From Flaviflexus huanghaiensis (GTDB lineage: Bacteria; Actinomycetota; Actinomycetes; Actinomycetales; Actinomycetaceae), in the NCBI RefSeq assembly GCF_014118685.1, contig NZ_JACFAK010000008.1, positions 62,001 through 126,000 on the forward strand: DNA of 64,000 bases. Reading direction: 5' to 3'. The notes under the pieces were generated by a model. It had not been told where the DNA came from and searched no databases. It was given only the letters and a program-made list of their open reading frames with translations. Positions within the stretch are counted from its first letter, which is position 1, and every line of letters starts with the position of its first letter. The position numbers and the translations under genes are program-made. Of this stretch, positions 39,355 to 48,240 are shown in pieces.

Positions 39355-40311
39355 TCATGGTCGGACGGCGTCGGCTCCGCACCCGCAGCTCGCGTGCTGT
39401 CCGATTTGGTCGATGAAGGGCCACAACGGCGGCGGTGGGATGTGAAGAATTGATGACGACAGCCTCGGCTCCATATCACCGTTGATCGCATGCTCGATGA
39501 GTTCATTGACAACAAGTGAGCACACTTGGAGGGCGCTCGCGGCATCCGCTTCGAGCATGGGCAGACGGCCGGCCTGTGCGGACAGGAGCGGCCATGCCTC
39601 GTCCCTGTCGGTGCGCGCCGATTCCACGCATTCGATGCAGGGGGACCCGGCGACGAACGGGCCGACCTGAATGTCTGTCTCTGCGATGACGACGGGGAGG
39701 TAGGGAATGTCTTCTGCCAGGCATGTGCGAGCAATGTGAAGAGGGTAAACCCGGGAACTGACGGAGACGACGAACGTCCGCTCGGCACGGCCCTTCGCGG
39801 GGCTCAACATCGGGCGTATGACGCTCTCGAGCGGCTTGCCCAGGGCGGACAGGCCGAGCACGCGGGCGACGGGTTCGGACACCGGATTCGGGTCCGCGAC
39901 GCGGATGGAGGAGAAACCGTACAGATCTGCCGTGAGAGCGAGCCGAGCGCCGATAAGCCCTGCGCCATGGATCTCGACGGCGACTGAGCTGAGCTTGTCC
40001 AGTTCTTCAATTCCAGCCCGTGCTGCAGCGGCCTGCTCGGTCGGGGCCAAAGTACCGTCGTCGGGGCGCTCCTGGGCAAGACCCGATTCGCTCACTTCTG
40101 TCCAGAGCTTCCGTGCCCGATCTGCGTCGACCTGATTCGAGCGCGCCCACTGGTCAATGTCCTCGAGCGTGCACGGGTTGCGCAGGAGGCTGAGCATGGG
40201 GATCTCGCGGGGGTAAAGGCCTTCGAAGACAGAGTTGCGCTCCGGGGACAGGCCGAGCTGGACCGTGTCATTGGTGCGCCAGTAGAGTCCGAGGCCCTCG
40301 GGAATGTGCAT
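39355..40311 (-). CDS. ThiF/TOMM cyclodehydratase-like Rossmann protein
   Basis: A 318-residue protein. Residues 1-100 look like the small winged-helix part found in bacteriocin (TOMM) cyclodehydratase C-proteins; residues about 108-250 form an E1/ThiF-type Rossmann fold beginning SVAVEIHGAGLIGARLAL; four cysteines in SPCIEC and near the C-terminus in SCGCG match the zinc site of such proteins. No adenylating Arg finger or precursor peptide gene is evident nearby. Relatives beside uvrD2 are common in actinobacteria and are of unknown function. I infer a non-biosynthetic, possibly sulfur- or peptide-binding role. Confidence 0.65.
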   Translation of the reverse strand: MHIPEGLGLYWRTNDTVQLGLSPERNSVFEGLYPREIPMLSLLRNPCTLEDIDQWARSNQVDADRARKLWTEVSESGLAQERPDDGTLAPTEQAAAARAGIEELDKLSSVAVEIHGAGLIGARLALTADLYGFSSIRVADPNPVSEPVARVLGLSALGKPLESVIRPMLSPAKGRAERTFVVSVSSRVYPLHIARTCLAEDIPYLPVVIAETDIQVGPFVAGSPCIECVESARTDRDEAWPLLSAQAGRLPMLEADAASALQVCSLVVNELIEHAINGDMEPRLSSSILHIPPPPLWPFIDQIGQHASCGCGADAVRP

Positions 40312-40360
40312 GGGACCACACTAGAGCCCGGCACATACCGTAGCTCCTGTTATCCACAGG

Positions 40361-41746
40361 TCACTGGGTGGGAGGGAGAGGCTCCTCTGGGCCGGCCGGA
40401 TCCTCGCCTGCCTCGTCGTCCGCAAAGATATCGGCCAGGAGATCATCGATTTCCGCACCGAGGTCGGATGTGTCATCGCCGAGGAACCGTTCCGGCTTGT
40501 CTAGGTCGTCAGAATCCGGCAACAGATCCGGATGTGACCACAGGTACTCGCGCGAGTCCTGGTTGCCCTTCTCCAGCGCCATCTTCCAGAACTCCGCGGC
40601 CTCGCGCACCTTTTTCGGTCGCATCTCGAGGCCGACGAGGTTGCCGAATGTGACCTCGGCAGGTCCGCCCGTGGCACGGCGGCGAGTGAACATCTCCTGA
40701 AGAGCGGCCGCATGGGGGAGGTGGCCGACGGTTGCGAGTGAGGTGACCTCGGAAACCCACCCCTCGATAAGGGCGAGGATCGTTTCAAGCTGCGTGAGAG
40801 TCGCCTCTTGGGATTCGGTCGGAGCCGGATTGAACACGTCCGTGAGGTCGATCTCCGGCATGTCCTGCGGGTTCGACATGTCGACGCTACGAAGCTGCTC
40901 CTCGACCGCCGCCATGTCGATGTTGATATCGCGTGCCCACGCCTCGATCGTGTCGAGCAAATAAGCGCGTAACCAGGCCGACGAGGCGAAGAGCCGCGCA
41001 TGCGCCTGTTCGCGCACGGCGACGTAGAGAACGACCTCATCGAGAGGAGCCTCGAGGTCTTCGGCGAAGGCGGCGATGTTGGCGGGCACGAGTGCGGTCG
41101 TGTGGCCCTCGACAAACGGCAGGCCGGTGTCGGTCGATCCGAAAGACTGCCGGGCAAGCTCCGCGAGTGCCGCACCGAACTGCATGCCGGTCATCGTTGC
41201 CATCATCTGCTCCATGAAGACCCCGGCCTGATCGCCGAGCATGCCCTTCATCTCTTCCGGCATCTGCTCCGGCATCGCCCGCGTGAACGCGGCGGTCAGG
41301 TTCTTCGCCACCGGCTCAGTCATGCGACGGAACGTCGACTGGGCGTGCGCGATCCAATCGAGCCGTGTCCATGCTTGCGCCGGGCCGTACGTCGGGTCGA
41401 AAGCGGTCACCTCATTGAGCCACATGTTGGCCAGTTCGAGGTGGGATTGTGCGCTTGCGACATCGCTGTTCGTCAGTGTGGCAACCCCGTCCCTCGTCAA
41501 AGATTGGCGGGCGACCTGTTCAGCAATCTGCCAGTTGACCGGCCCGCCGGGGGCGCCGGCCAGCATCGAGCGAAGCTGGCCCATGAGAGCAGAGAAGTCG
41601 GGGCCGGACAGGTTCATGCGTGAGAGTGCTGCGGGGTCGAAGCCCTGCGCCTCCATCGAAGCGATGACCTCATCGGCTGCCTGGTCGCCGAGGACGGCGC
41701 GCAACATATCTTTCCACTGATCGTCGCGCGGATTCGGTTCACTCAC
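40361..41746 (-). CDS. Zinc-dependent metalloprotease-like protein (DUF2342)
   Basis: A 461-residue cytoplasmic protein of the actinobacterial DUF2342 family, predicted zincins. The metal-binding helix is VAVREQAHARLFASSAWL and the later helix ALIEGWVSEVT supplies the third ligand. Residues 1-80 are Met/Gly/Gln-rich, and the C-terminus is acidic (LLADIFADDEAGED). The GTG at 41746 is chosen because GAGGAGGACGAC precedes it; the longer frame upstream is not coding. It is divergent from the PDZ protease gene, as in many actinobacterial genomes, so the two may be functionally linked. Confidence 0.85.
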   Translation of the reverse strand: MSEPNPRDDQWKDMLRAVLGDQAADEVIASMEAQGFDPAALSRMNLSGPDFSALMGQLRSMLAGAPGGPVNWQIAEQVARQSLTRDGVATLTNSDVASAQSHLELANMWLNEVTAFDPTYGPAQAWTRLDWIAHAQSTFRRMTEPVAKNLTAAFTRAMPEQMPEEMKGMLGDQAGVFMEQMMATMTGMQFGAALAELARQSFGSTDTGLPFVEGHTTALVPANIAAFAEDLEAPLDEVVLYVAVREQAHARLFASSAWLRAYLLDTIEAWARDINIDMAAVEEQLRSVDMSNPQDMPEIDLTDVFNPAPTESQEATLTQLETILALIEGWVSEVTSLATVGHLPHAAALQEMFTRRRATGGPAEVTFGNLVGLEMRPKKVREAAEFWKMALEKGNQDSREYLWSHPDLLPDSDDLDKPERFLGDDTSDLGAEIDDLLADIFADDEAGEDPAGPEEPLPPTQ

Positions 41747-41874
41747 GTCGTCCTCCTCGGTTGTCCTAAACTTCAGGCTAGTGGAGGGCGCAGTGCGGAA
41801 GCCAGCATGCCAGCTGATGGCGAAAAATCGTTTCCCGCTGCCGCGCGATGGGGGCATGGGTGCATGATGGTGGC

Positions 41875-42972
41875 GTGAGCAGGTTCCTCGACCACGTCGC
41901 CCCCACGCCCCCAAGAGTACTTCTCGGCGGTGTCGTAGCTGTCGCGTTCGGCGCGCTGCTCCTGTGGCAGACGTTCATGCCAACGACCTACCTCTACCAG
42001 TCTCCCGGGCCCGCCCTGTCCGTCGTCGAGTTGAATGGCGAGCCGGTCGTTGAGCTCACGAACTTCGACGGCGAGACGTATCCGAGTGAGACGAGTCTTC
42101 TCATGACGACCGTGTCGACGTTCGGCAACCCGGACGAGTCGGTCATCGGTGCTGCGGCCGTCCAGGCTCTCCTCGATAACGACAAGAACCTCCTTCCGGT
42201 CAGAGCCGTCTATGGGCCGGATGTGACGAACGATGAGGTCCGCACGTCGAGCGCGGCGATGATGGAGGCGTCGCAGATCGATGCCGTCCTTGCCGGCTAT
42301 GGGCAGGCTGGTATCGAAATCCCGGTGACGTTGACTGTCGCGGGCTTCGCCGAGGACTCCTACGCGATCGGCAGGCTCGAACCGGGCGACGAACTCGTGG
42401 CCCTCAGCAGATCCGGCGCCGATCGTAGCGAACCAGCGACCTTCCGGGAGCTTCGGGACTACCTCGCCGAAATTGAGCCGGGCACTGAGCTCACGGTCAC
42501 GGTGATGAGAGGCGGACAAGAGCGCGAGACGACGTTCGCAACTCTGCCGTCGCCCGAGGGGGAGGGATCGCTACTCGGGATTACCGTCATGTCCCGACCG
42601 GCCCCCGGAGCCCCCGGTGCCAACGTCAGCCTGGAAAACGTCGGCGGGCCGAGTGCAGGTCACATCTTCGCTCTGCGAATCTACGATCTCCTGACGGAGG
42701 ATTCGATTGGCGGCGACGCTGTCGTCGCTGGCACGGGCACGGTGGCTGCCGATGGGACGGTCGGTCCAATCGGCGGTATCGAGCACAAGCTTGTCGGTGC
42801 GCGGCGAGCTGGCGCGGAGTACTTCCTCGCACCGGTCAGCAATTGCACTGACGTTGTCGGCAATGGCGTTGCAGGATTGCAGGTCATCGCCGTTGGATCG
42901 CTCGACGACTCGGTGGCAGCACTCGAGAGCATCAAAGATGGGGAGACTGACGGACTTCCCTCTTGTGACTGA
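41875..42972 (+). CDS. PDZ-domain Lon-like serine protease (YlbL type)
   Basis: A 365-residue membrane-anchored protease. One transmembrane helix (about residues 17-37) is followed by a region ending in a PDZ domain (RLEPGDELVALSRSG...TELTVTVMRGG) and a Lon-type peptidase domain with the Ser in GGPSAGHIFALRIYD and the Lys in GGIEHKLVGARRAGAEYFL, forming the Ser-Lys dyad. The active domain is extracytoplasmic. The GTG at 41875 is preferred; a start 27 bp upstream would add residues atypical for the family. Confidence 0.9.
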   Translation: MSRFLDHVAPTPPRVLLGGVVAVAFGALLLWQTFMPTTYLYQSPGPALSVVELNGEPVVELTNFDGETYPSETSLLMTTVSTFGNPDESVIGAAAVQALLDNDKNLLPVRAVYGPDVTNDEVRTSSAAMMEASQIDAVLAGYGQAGIEIPVTLTVAGFAEDSYAIGRLEPGDELVALSRSGADRSEPATFRELRDYLAEIEPGTELTVTVMRGGQERETTFATLPSPEGEGSLLGITVMSRPAPGAPGANVSLENVGGPSAGHIFALRIYDLLTEDSIGGDAVVAGTGTVAADGTVGPIGGIEHKLVGARRAGAEYFLAPVSNCTDVVGNGVAGLQVIAVGSLDDSVAALESIKDGETDGLPSCD

Positions 42973-43006
42973 GCGTCAAACGGCTTGAGAACGCGGGGGC
43001 CGCGAT

Positions 43007-43549
43007 TTACTCGAACGTGGCTTTGAGGGCGGCAACGAGGCCGGGAACGGCGTCGGGACTGCTTGCGACCATGTCATCAGAGTCGTTGGAGCGCGTCCGG
43101 ACACAGCACCAGCTCTGTCCGTCCCGCATGTAACCGACCGCCATGCGGACATCCTCGCGTTGCGGATGTTCGGACAGTGCGATGAGAGCGCGCTGGGGAT
43201 CCTTCGGAAGGTCCTTCTCGGCGGACGGTGGGACGATGATGCGTTCCGCGACGATCGCGGCGCCGTCGACCTCGTCTGGCCAGGCCAGTTGGGCGAGTAG
43301 CTCTTCGAGCGTGTTCGCGCGTGGCAGGCCCTCCTGCTCGACTGAGAAGAGTGTGTTCGGGTCGGTGATCGCGTCGACCGCGACGTCCGCCGGAAGCTCC
43401 GCGGCCAACTCCGGCGTGGACTCAAGGGCTGGCACGGCACGGACGATGGCGAACACTCGGATCGGAGCATCCCAGCCATCACCTGCCACGAACTTTTCAA
43501 TCTCAGTCACAGCGTCTTTGAGTGCCGCTAGCTTCGGGTCAATGTTCAT
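43007..43549 (-). CDS. PPA1309-like protein of unknown function
   Basis: A 180-residue cytoplasmic protein of an actinobacteria-specific family usually found between the PDZ protease and UPF0182 genes, as here. Recognisable segments are WDAPIRVFAIVRAVPAL, QEGLPRANTLEELLAQLAWP and VGYMRDGQSWCCVRTR. No catalytic motif is visible. The ATG at 43549 is used because it gives NIDPKLAALKDAV, the usual beginning. It is convergent with the protease gene and divergent from the UPF0182 gene. Confidence 0.75.
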   Translation of the reverse strand: MNIDPKLAALKDAVTEIEKFVAGDGWDAPIRVFAIVRAVPALESTPELAAELPADVAVDAITDPNTLFSVEQEGLPRANTLEELLAQLAWPDEVDGAAIVAERIIVPPSAEKDLPKDPQRALIALSEHPQREDVRMAVGYMRDGQSWCCVRTRSNDSDDMVASSPDAVPGLVAALKATFE

Positions 43550-43650
43550 GGGCACATGGTGCCACATCCGAAGTTTGGTCATGGGCTGGGAGCGCCTATC
43601 CCGCGTGCGATACGGTAGACGGGTACACCGTCCTCATTATGGAGAATCCT

Positions 43651-46600
43651 GTGACCACTTCCTCTTTCCCGAACCGCCCGTGGAATCCGGGCGGTGGTTC
43701 TGGAACGACGACGAGGCCGGGCGGCGGCGGCGCCTTTATCCCGACCGTCATCGTGCTCGGAGCTCTTCTCTTCCTCTTCGTCATGACCGCGAATGTGTGG
43801 ACCGAGGTGCTCTGGTATGACCAGCTCGGCGCCGTTCGCGTCTTCTGGACCCAGTGGGGAGCGCAGATCGGCGTTGGCGCCGTTGGGGTGCTCCTCCTTG
43901 CGGCCGTTATCTGGCTCAACATGCGGATGGCCTACCCGTCTGGCGGAATTCCAGAATTGGGAGCGATCCGCAATCGCAACCTCGACCCGTATCGGGATGG
44001 CATAAGCAAGTACCGCAAGCTGTCGTTCTACGGCCTACCGCTTATTTTCGGGCTCATCTTTGGTGCCGGTCTTGGCGCCCAGTGGCGGACCGTCATGATG
44101 TTCTTCAACCGGGGATCGTTCGGCGATGTCGACCCTGAGTTCGGTCTCGACATCGGTTTCTTTGTTTTCACGCTCCCGATGCTGTCGATGATCCTGTCCT
44201 TCGTCATCAGACTTCTCGTCGCCTCGTGGATCGTCGCACTTGTCATGCATTATCTGTATGGCGGCTTCGACCCAACTCAGAAGCCCATGTACTTCTCCCC
44301 GAAGGCCCGCATTCACCTCGCCGTGCTCGGCGCGATCTCAGCGCTCGCTGCCGCGGTCTGGTTCTGGCTGTCCCGTTACGAGCTGCTCATCGGCGAGAAT
44401 GACCGCTACTCCGGTGCCTCGTACACGGATGTTCAGGCGTCGCTACCTGCCCGAGAGATCATGGCCGGAGTCAGCCTCATCATCGCTGGCATCTTCGTCT
44501 ATGTCGCATTCAAGGGCCGCATGCGTATCGCTATCGCCGGCCTCGCTGTTGCCCTCATCGCTCAAATCACGGTCGGCACGGCGTACCCGGCGATCATTCA
44601 GCAGTTCCAGGTGCAGCCGAACGCGGTCGAGCTCGAATCGCCCTACATCCAGCGCAACATCGATGCGACGCTGACTGCTTACGGTCTAGACGACATTGAG
44701 ATGACGACATATAACGCAGAGACGGAGGCGACCGCCGGTCAGCTCCGCGAGGACTCCCAGTCGACTGCGCAGATCCGACTTCTCGACCCGAACATCGTGT
44801 CGCCGACGTTCAACCAGCTGCAGCAGAACCGCCAGTACTACGGGTTCCCCCCTCAACTCGCTGTTGACAAGTACGCGATCGACGACGAGGAACGCGACAC
44901 CGTCATCGCTATGCGAGAGCTCAACCTCAACGGTCTCGGCGATGATCAGCGGACGTGGGTGAACGATCATACGGTCTACACGCACGGCTTTGGTGTCGTC
45001 GCGGCATACGGCAATACCGCCCAGAGCGACGGCAGGCCCGCGTTCTTCCAGCAGGGCATCCCGTCCACTGGCGAGCTCGGCGAATACCAGCCGCGCATTT
45101 ACTTCGGGCAGAACTCGCCCACCTATTCGATCGTGGGGGTCCCGGAGGGTGCTGAGCCGTGGGAGCTCGACTATCCGAACGATGATGCGCCGACCGGCCA
45201 GGTGAACAACACATTCACGGGTGATGGTGGTCCGAAGATCAACAACTTCTGGGTCAAGCTTCTCTATGCAACGAAGTTCCGCGACCAGGAAATCTTCTTC
45301 TCAGACCGCGTCAACGACAACTCGCAGATTCTCTACGATCGCGACCCGCACGCCCGCATCGAAAAAGTTGCGCCCTACCTGACCCTCGACTCGAAGGCCT
45401 ACCCTGCGGTTGTCGACATGGACGGAAACGGGGACACCGCGAAGGATCTCGTGTGGATCATCGACGGATACACGACGACGAATCAGTACCCGTATTCGGC
45501 ACGCGAGTCGCTTGAGGACGCGACGACGACAACTGATCTGACGGGCCAGATCGTCGGCTACATTCCAGAAGAGGTGAACTACATCCGCAACTCCGTCAAG
45601 GCTGTTGTCAATGCCTACGACGGCTCGGTCACCCTCTACCAGTGGGATGATGAGGATCCGATCCTCAACGCCTGGAGCAGTATCTTCCCCGGTCAGCTCA
45701 CGCCACGATCGGAAATGTCGGGCGATCTCATGAGCCACGTGCGCTACCCGGAGGACCTCTTCAAGGTCCAGCGGCAGCTGCTCACCCGCTATCACGTGAC
45801 CGATGCGGCCTCGTTCTACTCTGGCGGCGACTTCTGGAACGTCCCGCCGGACCCGACGGTAGGCGATGGTGGCCCGGCCACGGCGCAGCCCCCGTACTAC
45901 CAGACGCTGAAGATGCCGGGAACCGAGGGCGCGAGCTTCTCGCTGTCGACATCCTTCATCCCTGGCGGCAACACCGACAGGAACGTCCTCACGGGCTTCC
46001 TCGCGGTGAACGCGGATGCGGGGGGTGAGCCTGGGGAGCCAGCGGATGACTACGGCCAACTCCGATTGCTTGAGCTCCCGCGCGACCTCACGGTCCCCGG
46101 CCCCGGCCAAGTTCAAAACCGATTCAACTCCAACGCCGAGGTCTCGACAGAGCTCAACCTGCTCCGCCAGGGCGGCTCGACTGTCCTATCCGGTAACCTC
46201 CTGACCCTGCCCGTTGGTGGCGGCCTGCTCTACGTGCAGCCCGTCTACGTTCAGGCGTCACAGGGCACCTCGTACCCGTTGCTGCAGTACGTCCTTGTCG
46301 CGTTCGGTGACCAGATCGGTTTCGCGCCAACACTGGATGAGGCCCTTGATCAGGTCTTCGACGGTGACTCGGGCGTTGAAGCGGGTGACTCAGATATCGA
46401 CGCTGAGGAACGGGAGGCGCGCGCAGAAGAGGCGCGTGAAGGCGCAACGGAAGAACCGACCGACGACGCGACGGCGGAGCCCACTCAGGAGCCGACCGAT
46501 GACGCCACCTCGGAGCCAGTCATTGGATCCCCGAGGGACCGTCTCGATAACGCGCTCAACAGGGCACAGCAGGCCATGGAGGCGTCGTCGACGGCACTCG

Positions 46601-46704
46601 AGGACGGCGCCTGGGCGGCCTACGGCCGGGCCCAGGACGAGCTGACCGACGCCATCGAGGACGCCATTGCCGCACAGGTAGAGCTCGACACCGCCGGTAA
46701 CTAA
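43651..46704 (+). CDS. UPF0182 family large membrane protein
   Basis: About 1017 residues. A Gly/Pro-rich N-terminus is followed by seven hydrophobic segments in the first about 330 residues (first span FIPTVIVLGALLFLFVMTAN) and a large soluble, probably extracellular, domain with conserved stretches such as YGFPPQLAVDKYAID, YTHGFGVVAAYGN and YIRNSVKAVVNAYDGSV. The C-terminal about 110 residues are Glu/Asp/Thr-rich with repeated EPTDDAT-type units. Function is unknown. GTG at 43651 is chosen because GGAGA is 5 bp upstream; an ATG at 43639 is possible. A strong hairpin ends the unit at 46710-46743. Confidence 0.9.
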   Translation: MTTSSFPNRPWNPGGGSGTTTRPGGGGAFIPTVIVLGALLFLFVMTANVWTEVLWYDQLGAVRVFWTQWGAQIGVGAVGVLLLAAVIWLNMRMAYPSGGIPELGAIRNRNLDPYRDGISKYRKLSFYGLPLIFGLIFGAGLGAQWRTVMMFFNRGSFGDVDPEFGLDIGFFVFTLPMLSMILSFVIRLLVASWIVALVMHYLYGGFDPTQKPMYFSPKARIHLAVLGAISALAAAVWFWLSRYELLIGENDRYSGASYTDVQASLPAREIMAGVSLIIAGIFVYVAFKGRMRIAIAGLAVALIAQITVGTAYPAIIQQFQVQPNAVELESPYIQRNIDATLTAYGLDDIEMTTYNAETEATAGQLREDSQSTAQIRLLDPNIVSPTFNQLQQNRQYYGFPPQLAVDKYAIDDEERDTVIAMRELNLNGLGDDQRTWVNDHTVYTHGFGVVAAYGNTAQSDGRPAFFQQGIPSTGELGEYQPRIYFGQNSPTYSIVGVPEGAEPWELDYPNDDAPTGQVNNTFTGDGGPKINNFWVKLLYATKFRDQEIFFSDRVNDNSQILYDRDPHARIEKVAPYLTLDSKAYPAVVDMDGNGDTAKDLVWIIDGYTTTNQYPYSARESLEDATTTTDLTGQIVGYIPEEVNYIRNSVKAVVNAYDGSVTLYQWDDEDPILNAWSSIFPGQLTPRSEMSGDLMSHVRYPEDLFKVQRQLLTRYHVTDAASFYSGGDFWNVPPDPTVGDGGPATAQPPYYQTLKMPGTEGASFSLSTSFIPGGNTDRNVLTGFLAVNADAGGEPGEPADDYGQLRLLELPRDLTVPGPGQVQNRFNSNAEVSTELNLLRQGGSTVLSGNLLTLPVGGGLLYVQPVYVQASQGTSYPLLQYVLVAFGDQIGFAPTLDEALDQVFDGDSGVEAGDSDIDAEEREARAEEAREGATEEPTDDATAEPTQEPTDDATSEPVIGSPRDRLDNALNRAQQAMEASSTALEDGAWAAYGRAQDELTDAIEDAIAAQVELDTAGN

Positions 46705-46709
46705 GGTCA

Positions 46710-46743
46710 ACATGGTGATGGCACCTCGGTGCCATCACCATGT
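46710..46743 (+). terminator. Hairpin after the UPF0182 gene
   Basis: The arms ACATGGTGATGGCAC and GTGCCATCACCATGT pair perfectly over 15 bp around a CTCG loop, beginning 6 bp after the UPF0182 stop. No U-run follows; this is usual in high-GC actinobacteria. Confidence 0.75.
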
Positions 46744-46807
46744 GAGAGTCCTAACTATGGCCCACCTTGAGTTTCAGCGTGAGAAGCCACTAGAGTAGAC
46801 ATGTCGC

Positions 46808-46884
46808 CGCGGGGTGGAGCAGTTCGGTAGCTCGCCGGGCTCATAACCCGGAGGTCGTAGGTTCAAATCCTGCCCCCGCCACCA
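46808..46884 (+). tRNA. Initiator tRNA-fMet (CAT)
   Basis: A 77-nt cloverleaf with anticodon CAT at 46842-46844, D-stem GAGC/GCTC, anticodon stem CCGGG/CCCGG and T-stem GTAGG/CCTGC with the loop TTCAAAT; the CCA end is encoded. Two features mark it as an initiator: the run of three G-C pairs next to the anticodon loop and the unpaired first position of the acceptor stem, here C1 opposite C72. An IS481-family element begins at the very next base; the duplicated target (48222-48236) is a copy of its last 15 bases. Confidence 0.96.
46870..46884. repeat. Left copy of the 15-bp IS target duplication (inside the tRNA 3' end)
   Basis: CTGCCCCCGCCACCA at 46870-46884 is repeated exactly at 48222-48236, directly flanking the IS481-family element on both sides. 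The left copy is the 3' part of the tRNA including CCA. Confidence 0.88.
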
Positions 46885-46905
46885 TGTGATGTCGCGAGAC
46901 ATCGG

Positions 46906-46942
46906 AATAGGGTGAACCCACGATTCGTGGGTTCACCCTATT
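46906..46942. terminator. Hairpin at the transposase stop within the IS left end
   Basis: The arms AATAGGGTGAACCCACG (46906-46922) and CGTGGGTTCACCCTATT (46926-46942) are perfectly paired around ATT. It overlaps the last codon of the transposase gene and probably stops both transposase mRNA and read-through from the tRNA gene into the element. Confidence 0.7.
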
Positions 46943-48128
46943 TCTGTTTGGTGCGGGGTTGGTAGTTGCGTGTGGGGTCGATGGTGAGCTCGCGCAGGAT
47001 TTCTCCGGTGGCGGTGTTGATGATGGTGACGTCGAGGTCGTGGATGAGCATGGTGACGTGGGTTCGGGCGTGGGTTCGTCCGATGCCGATGTGGTGGAGT
47101 TTGCCGTGGACGCGCAGGGAGACGGCGCCGGTGGTGTCGATGATGTCGTGGCGGACGCGGTCGTGTGCGTGTGCGGGGTCGGGTCCGCTGGGGGTGGCTT
47201 TGATCCGGGACTGGTAGGCCGCTGCAGGGGTTGCGTGGTGGGGAAGGGACCGGTGGGGGCGCTGGGTGTTGTAGTAGCCGACGAAGGTGTCGAGCAGGGC
47301 CTGCAGGTCGGTCAGGCTGGTGGGTTGGTTCGGCTGTGCGGTCAGCCAGTGCTTCATGGTCTGTTGGAAACGTTCGACTTTGCCTTGGGTCTGGGGATGG
47401 TTGGGGGTGCCGTTCTTCTGGATGATGCCGTGCTGGTGGAGGACGGCTTCGAAGGAGGTGCGTCCGCCGCGTCGGCCGGTGCCGGCCAGGCGGACGGTGT
47501 AGACCATACCGTTGTCGGTCAGGGTGGAGGCGGGATATCCGTGCAGGTCTGCGGTGGTGCGGAAGGTGGCGGTGACGATGGCGGCCGTGATGCGAGAGTG
47601 AGCGCTGACGTGCAGGGCTGTGCGTGAGTGGTCATCGAGCCAGGTGATGATCTCGCAGTCGGCACCGGGTGTGTCGTCGGGGTTGGTCAGACGGTAGTGG
47701 GTGAAGTCGGATTGCCAGCATTCGTTGGGCTGGTCAGCTTCGAAGCGGATGTAGGAGGATTTGGGTCGCTTTACCGGTTGTGCGGTGACCAAGCCGTGAG
47801 GGGTGAGGATGCGATGGACGGTGGTGCGGTGGATCGTGATGTGGTGGTCGTGGTGCAGGTGCCAGCAGATGGTGTCGGCTCCCGCGTCGTGGCCGGCCTG
47901 GGACAGGCTGTGACGTAGCTGCAGGATCAGGTCGGTGACATGAGCGGGAGTGGCCGCAGGGGAGGTGTGGGGTCGTCTTGATCGCGGCTCGAACGCGGCC
48001 TGACCTTCGCCGTGATAGCGGGCCATGAGTTTGGAGACCCAGCCCTGCGAGACGCCGTAGCGCCGGGCGGCCTCGGACTGGGACATGCCCGACAGCACAG
48101 CGGTGATCACGAGTCGTTGTCTGCTCAT
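46938..48128 (-). CDS. IS481-family transposase
   Basis: A 396-residue DDE transposase. The N-terminal helix-turn-helix is MSQSEAARRYGVSQGWVSKL; the catalytic triad lies in NECWQSDFTHYRL (Asp), STLTDNGMVY (Asp) and HPQTQGKVERFQQT (Glu), within an rve-type integrase core. The frame is intact. The ATG at 48128 is the natural start: the open frame continues upstream but through the IS end and flanking DNA, which are not coding. The C-terminal about 60 residues form a small beta domain common in this family. Confidence 0.94.
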   Translation of the reverse strand: MSRQRLVITAVLSGMSQSEAARRYGVSQGWVSKLMARYHGEGQAAFEPRSRRPHTSPAATPAHVTDLILQLRHSLSQAGHDAGADTICWHLHHDHHITIHRTTVHRILTPHGLVTAQPVKRPKSSYIRFEADQPNECWQSDFTHYRLTNPDDTPGADCEIITWLDDHSRTALHVSAHSRITAAIVTATFRTTADLHGYPASTLTDNGMVYTVRLAGTGRRGGRTSFEAVLHQHGIIQKNGTPNHPQTQGKVERFQQTMKHWLTAQPNQPTSLTDLQALLDTFVGYYNTQRPHRSLPHHATPAAAYQSRIKATPSGPDPAHAHDRVRHDIIDTTGAVSLRVHGKLHHIGIGRTHARTHVTMLIHDLDVTIINTATGEILRELTIDPTRNYQPRTKQK

Positions 48129-48146
48129 GGTCAGAGCCTGACCCGT

Positions 48147-48221
48147 GCAGCATTCCGATGACGTGCGACATGCTATTCCGATGTCCCGCGACACCCTATT
48201 CCTATGTCCTGCACCAGGACA
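48147..48221 (-). repeat. Three motif copies 23 bp apart at the IS right end
   Basis: Read on the minus strand, the motif GTCGCGGGACATCGGAATAG and close variants occur three times; the shared ATTCC core (plus strand) begins at 48152, 48175 and 48198. The outermost copy is the terminal repeat itself. The left end has one copy only. They are probably transposase binding sites. Confidence 0.7.
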
Positions 48222-48236
48222 CTGCCCCCGCCACCA
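48222..48236. repeat. Right copy of the 15-bp IS target duplication
   Basis: Exact repeat of 46870-46884 (CTGCCCCCGCCACCA), the original 3' end of tRNA-fMet before insertion. The tRNA's original downstream sequence, including its terminator, follows from here. Confidence 0.88.
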
Positions 48237-48240
48237 TTGG

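Larger units (their letters stand above)
46885..48221. mobile_element. IS481-family insertion sequence, 1337 bp
   Basis: The element begins TGTGATGTCGCGAGACATCG at 46885 and ends, on the other strand, TGTCCTGGTGCAGGACATAG at 48221; these 30-bp imperfect terminal repeats match at 22 of 30 positions and share GGAATAGGGTG. It carries one intact DDE transposase gene on the minus strand and is flanked by a 15-bp target duplication taken from the tRNA-fMet 3' end. Inside the left end a 17-bp hairpin overlaps the transposase stop; the right end holds three motif copies 23 bp apart. Complete ends, an intact ORF and an exact duplication indicate a recent insertion. Confidence 0.92.

Noticed and set aside
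42992-43004. Short GC hairpin (CGCGG/CCGCG) between convergent genes
   Set aside because: Only 5 bp of stem with a 3-base loop and no U-run; not enough to call a terminator.
46959-47627. 222-codon Val/Gly-rich open frame antisense to the transposase
   Set aside because: Low-complexity shadow frame; the opposite strand has all the DDE motifs.
46870-48237. attL/attR of a tRNA-integrating island
   Set aside because: No integrase is present; the repeats directly abut IS481 terminal repeats and have a length acceptable for an IS481 target duplication.
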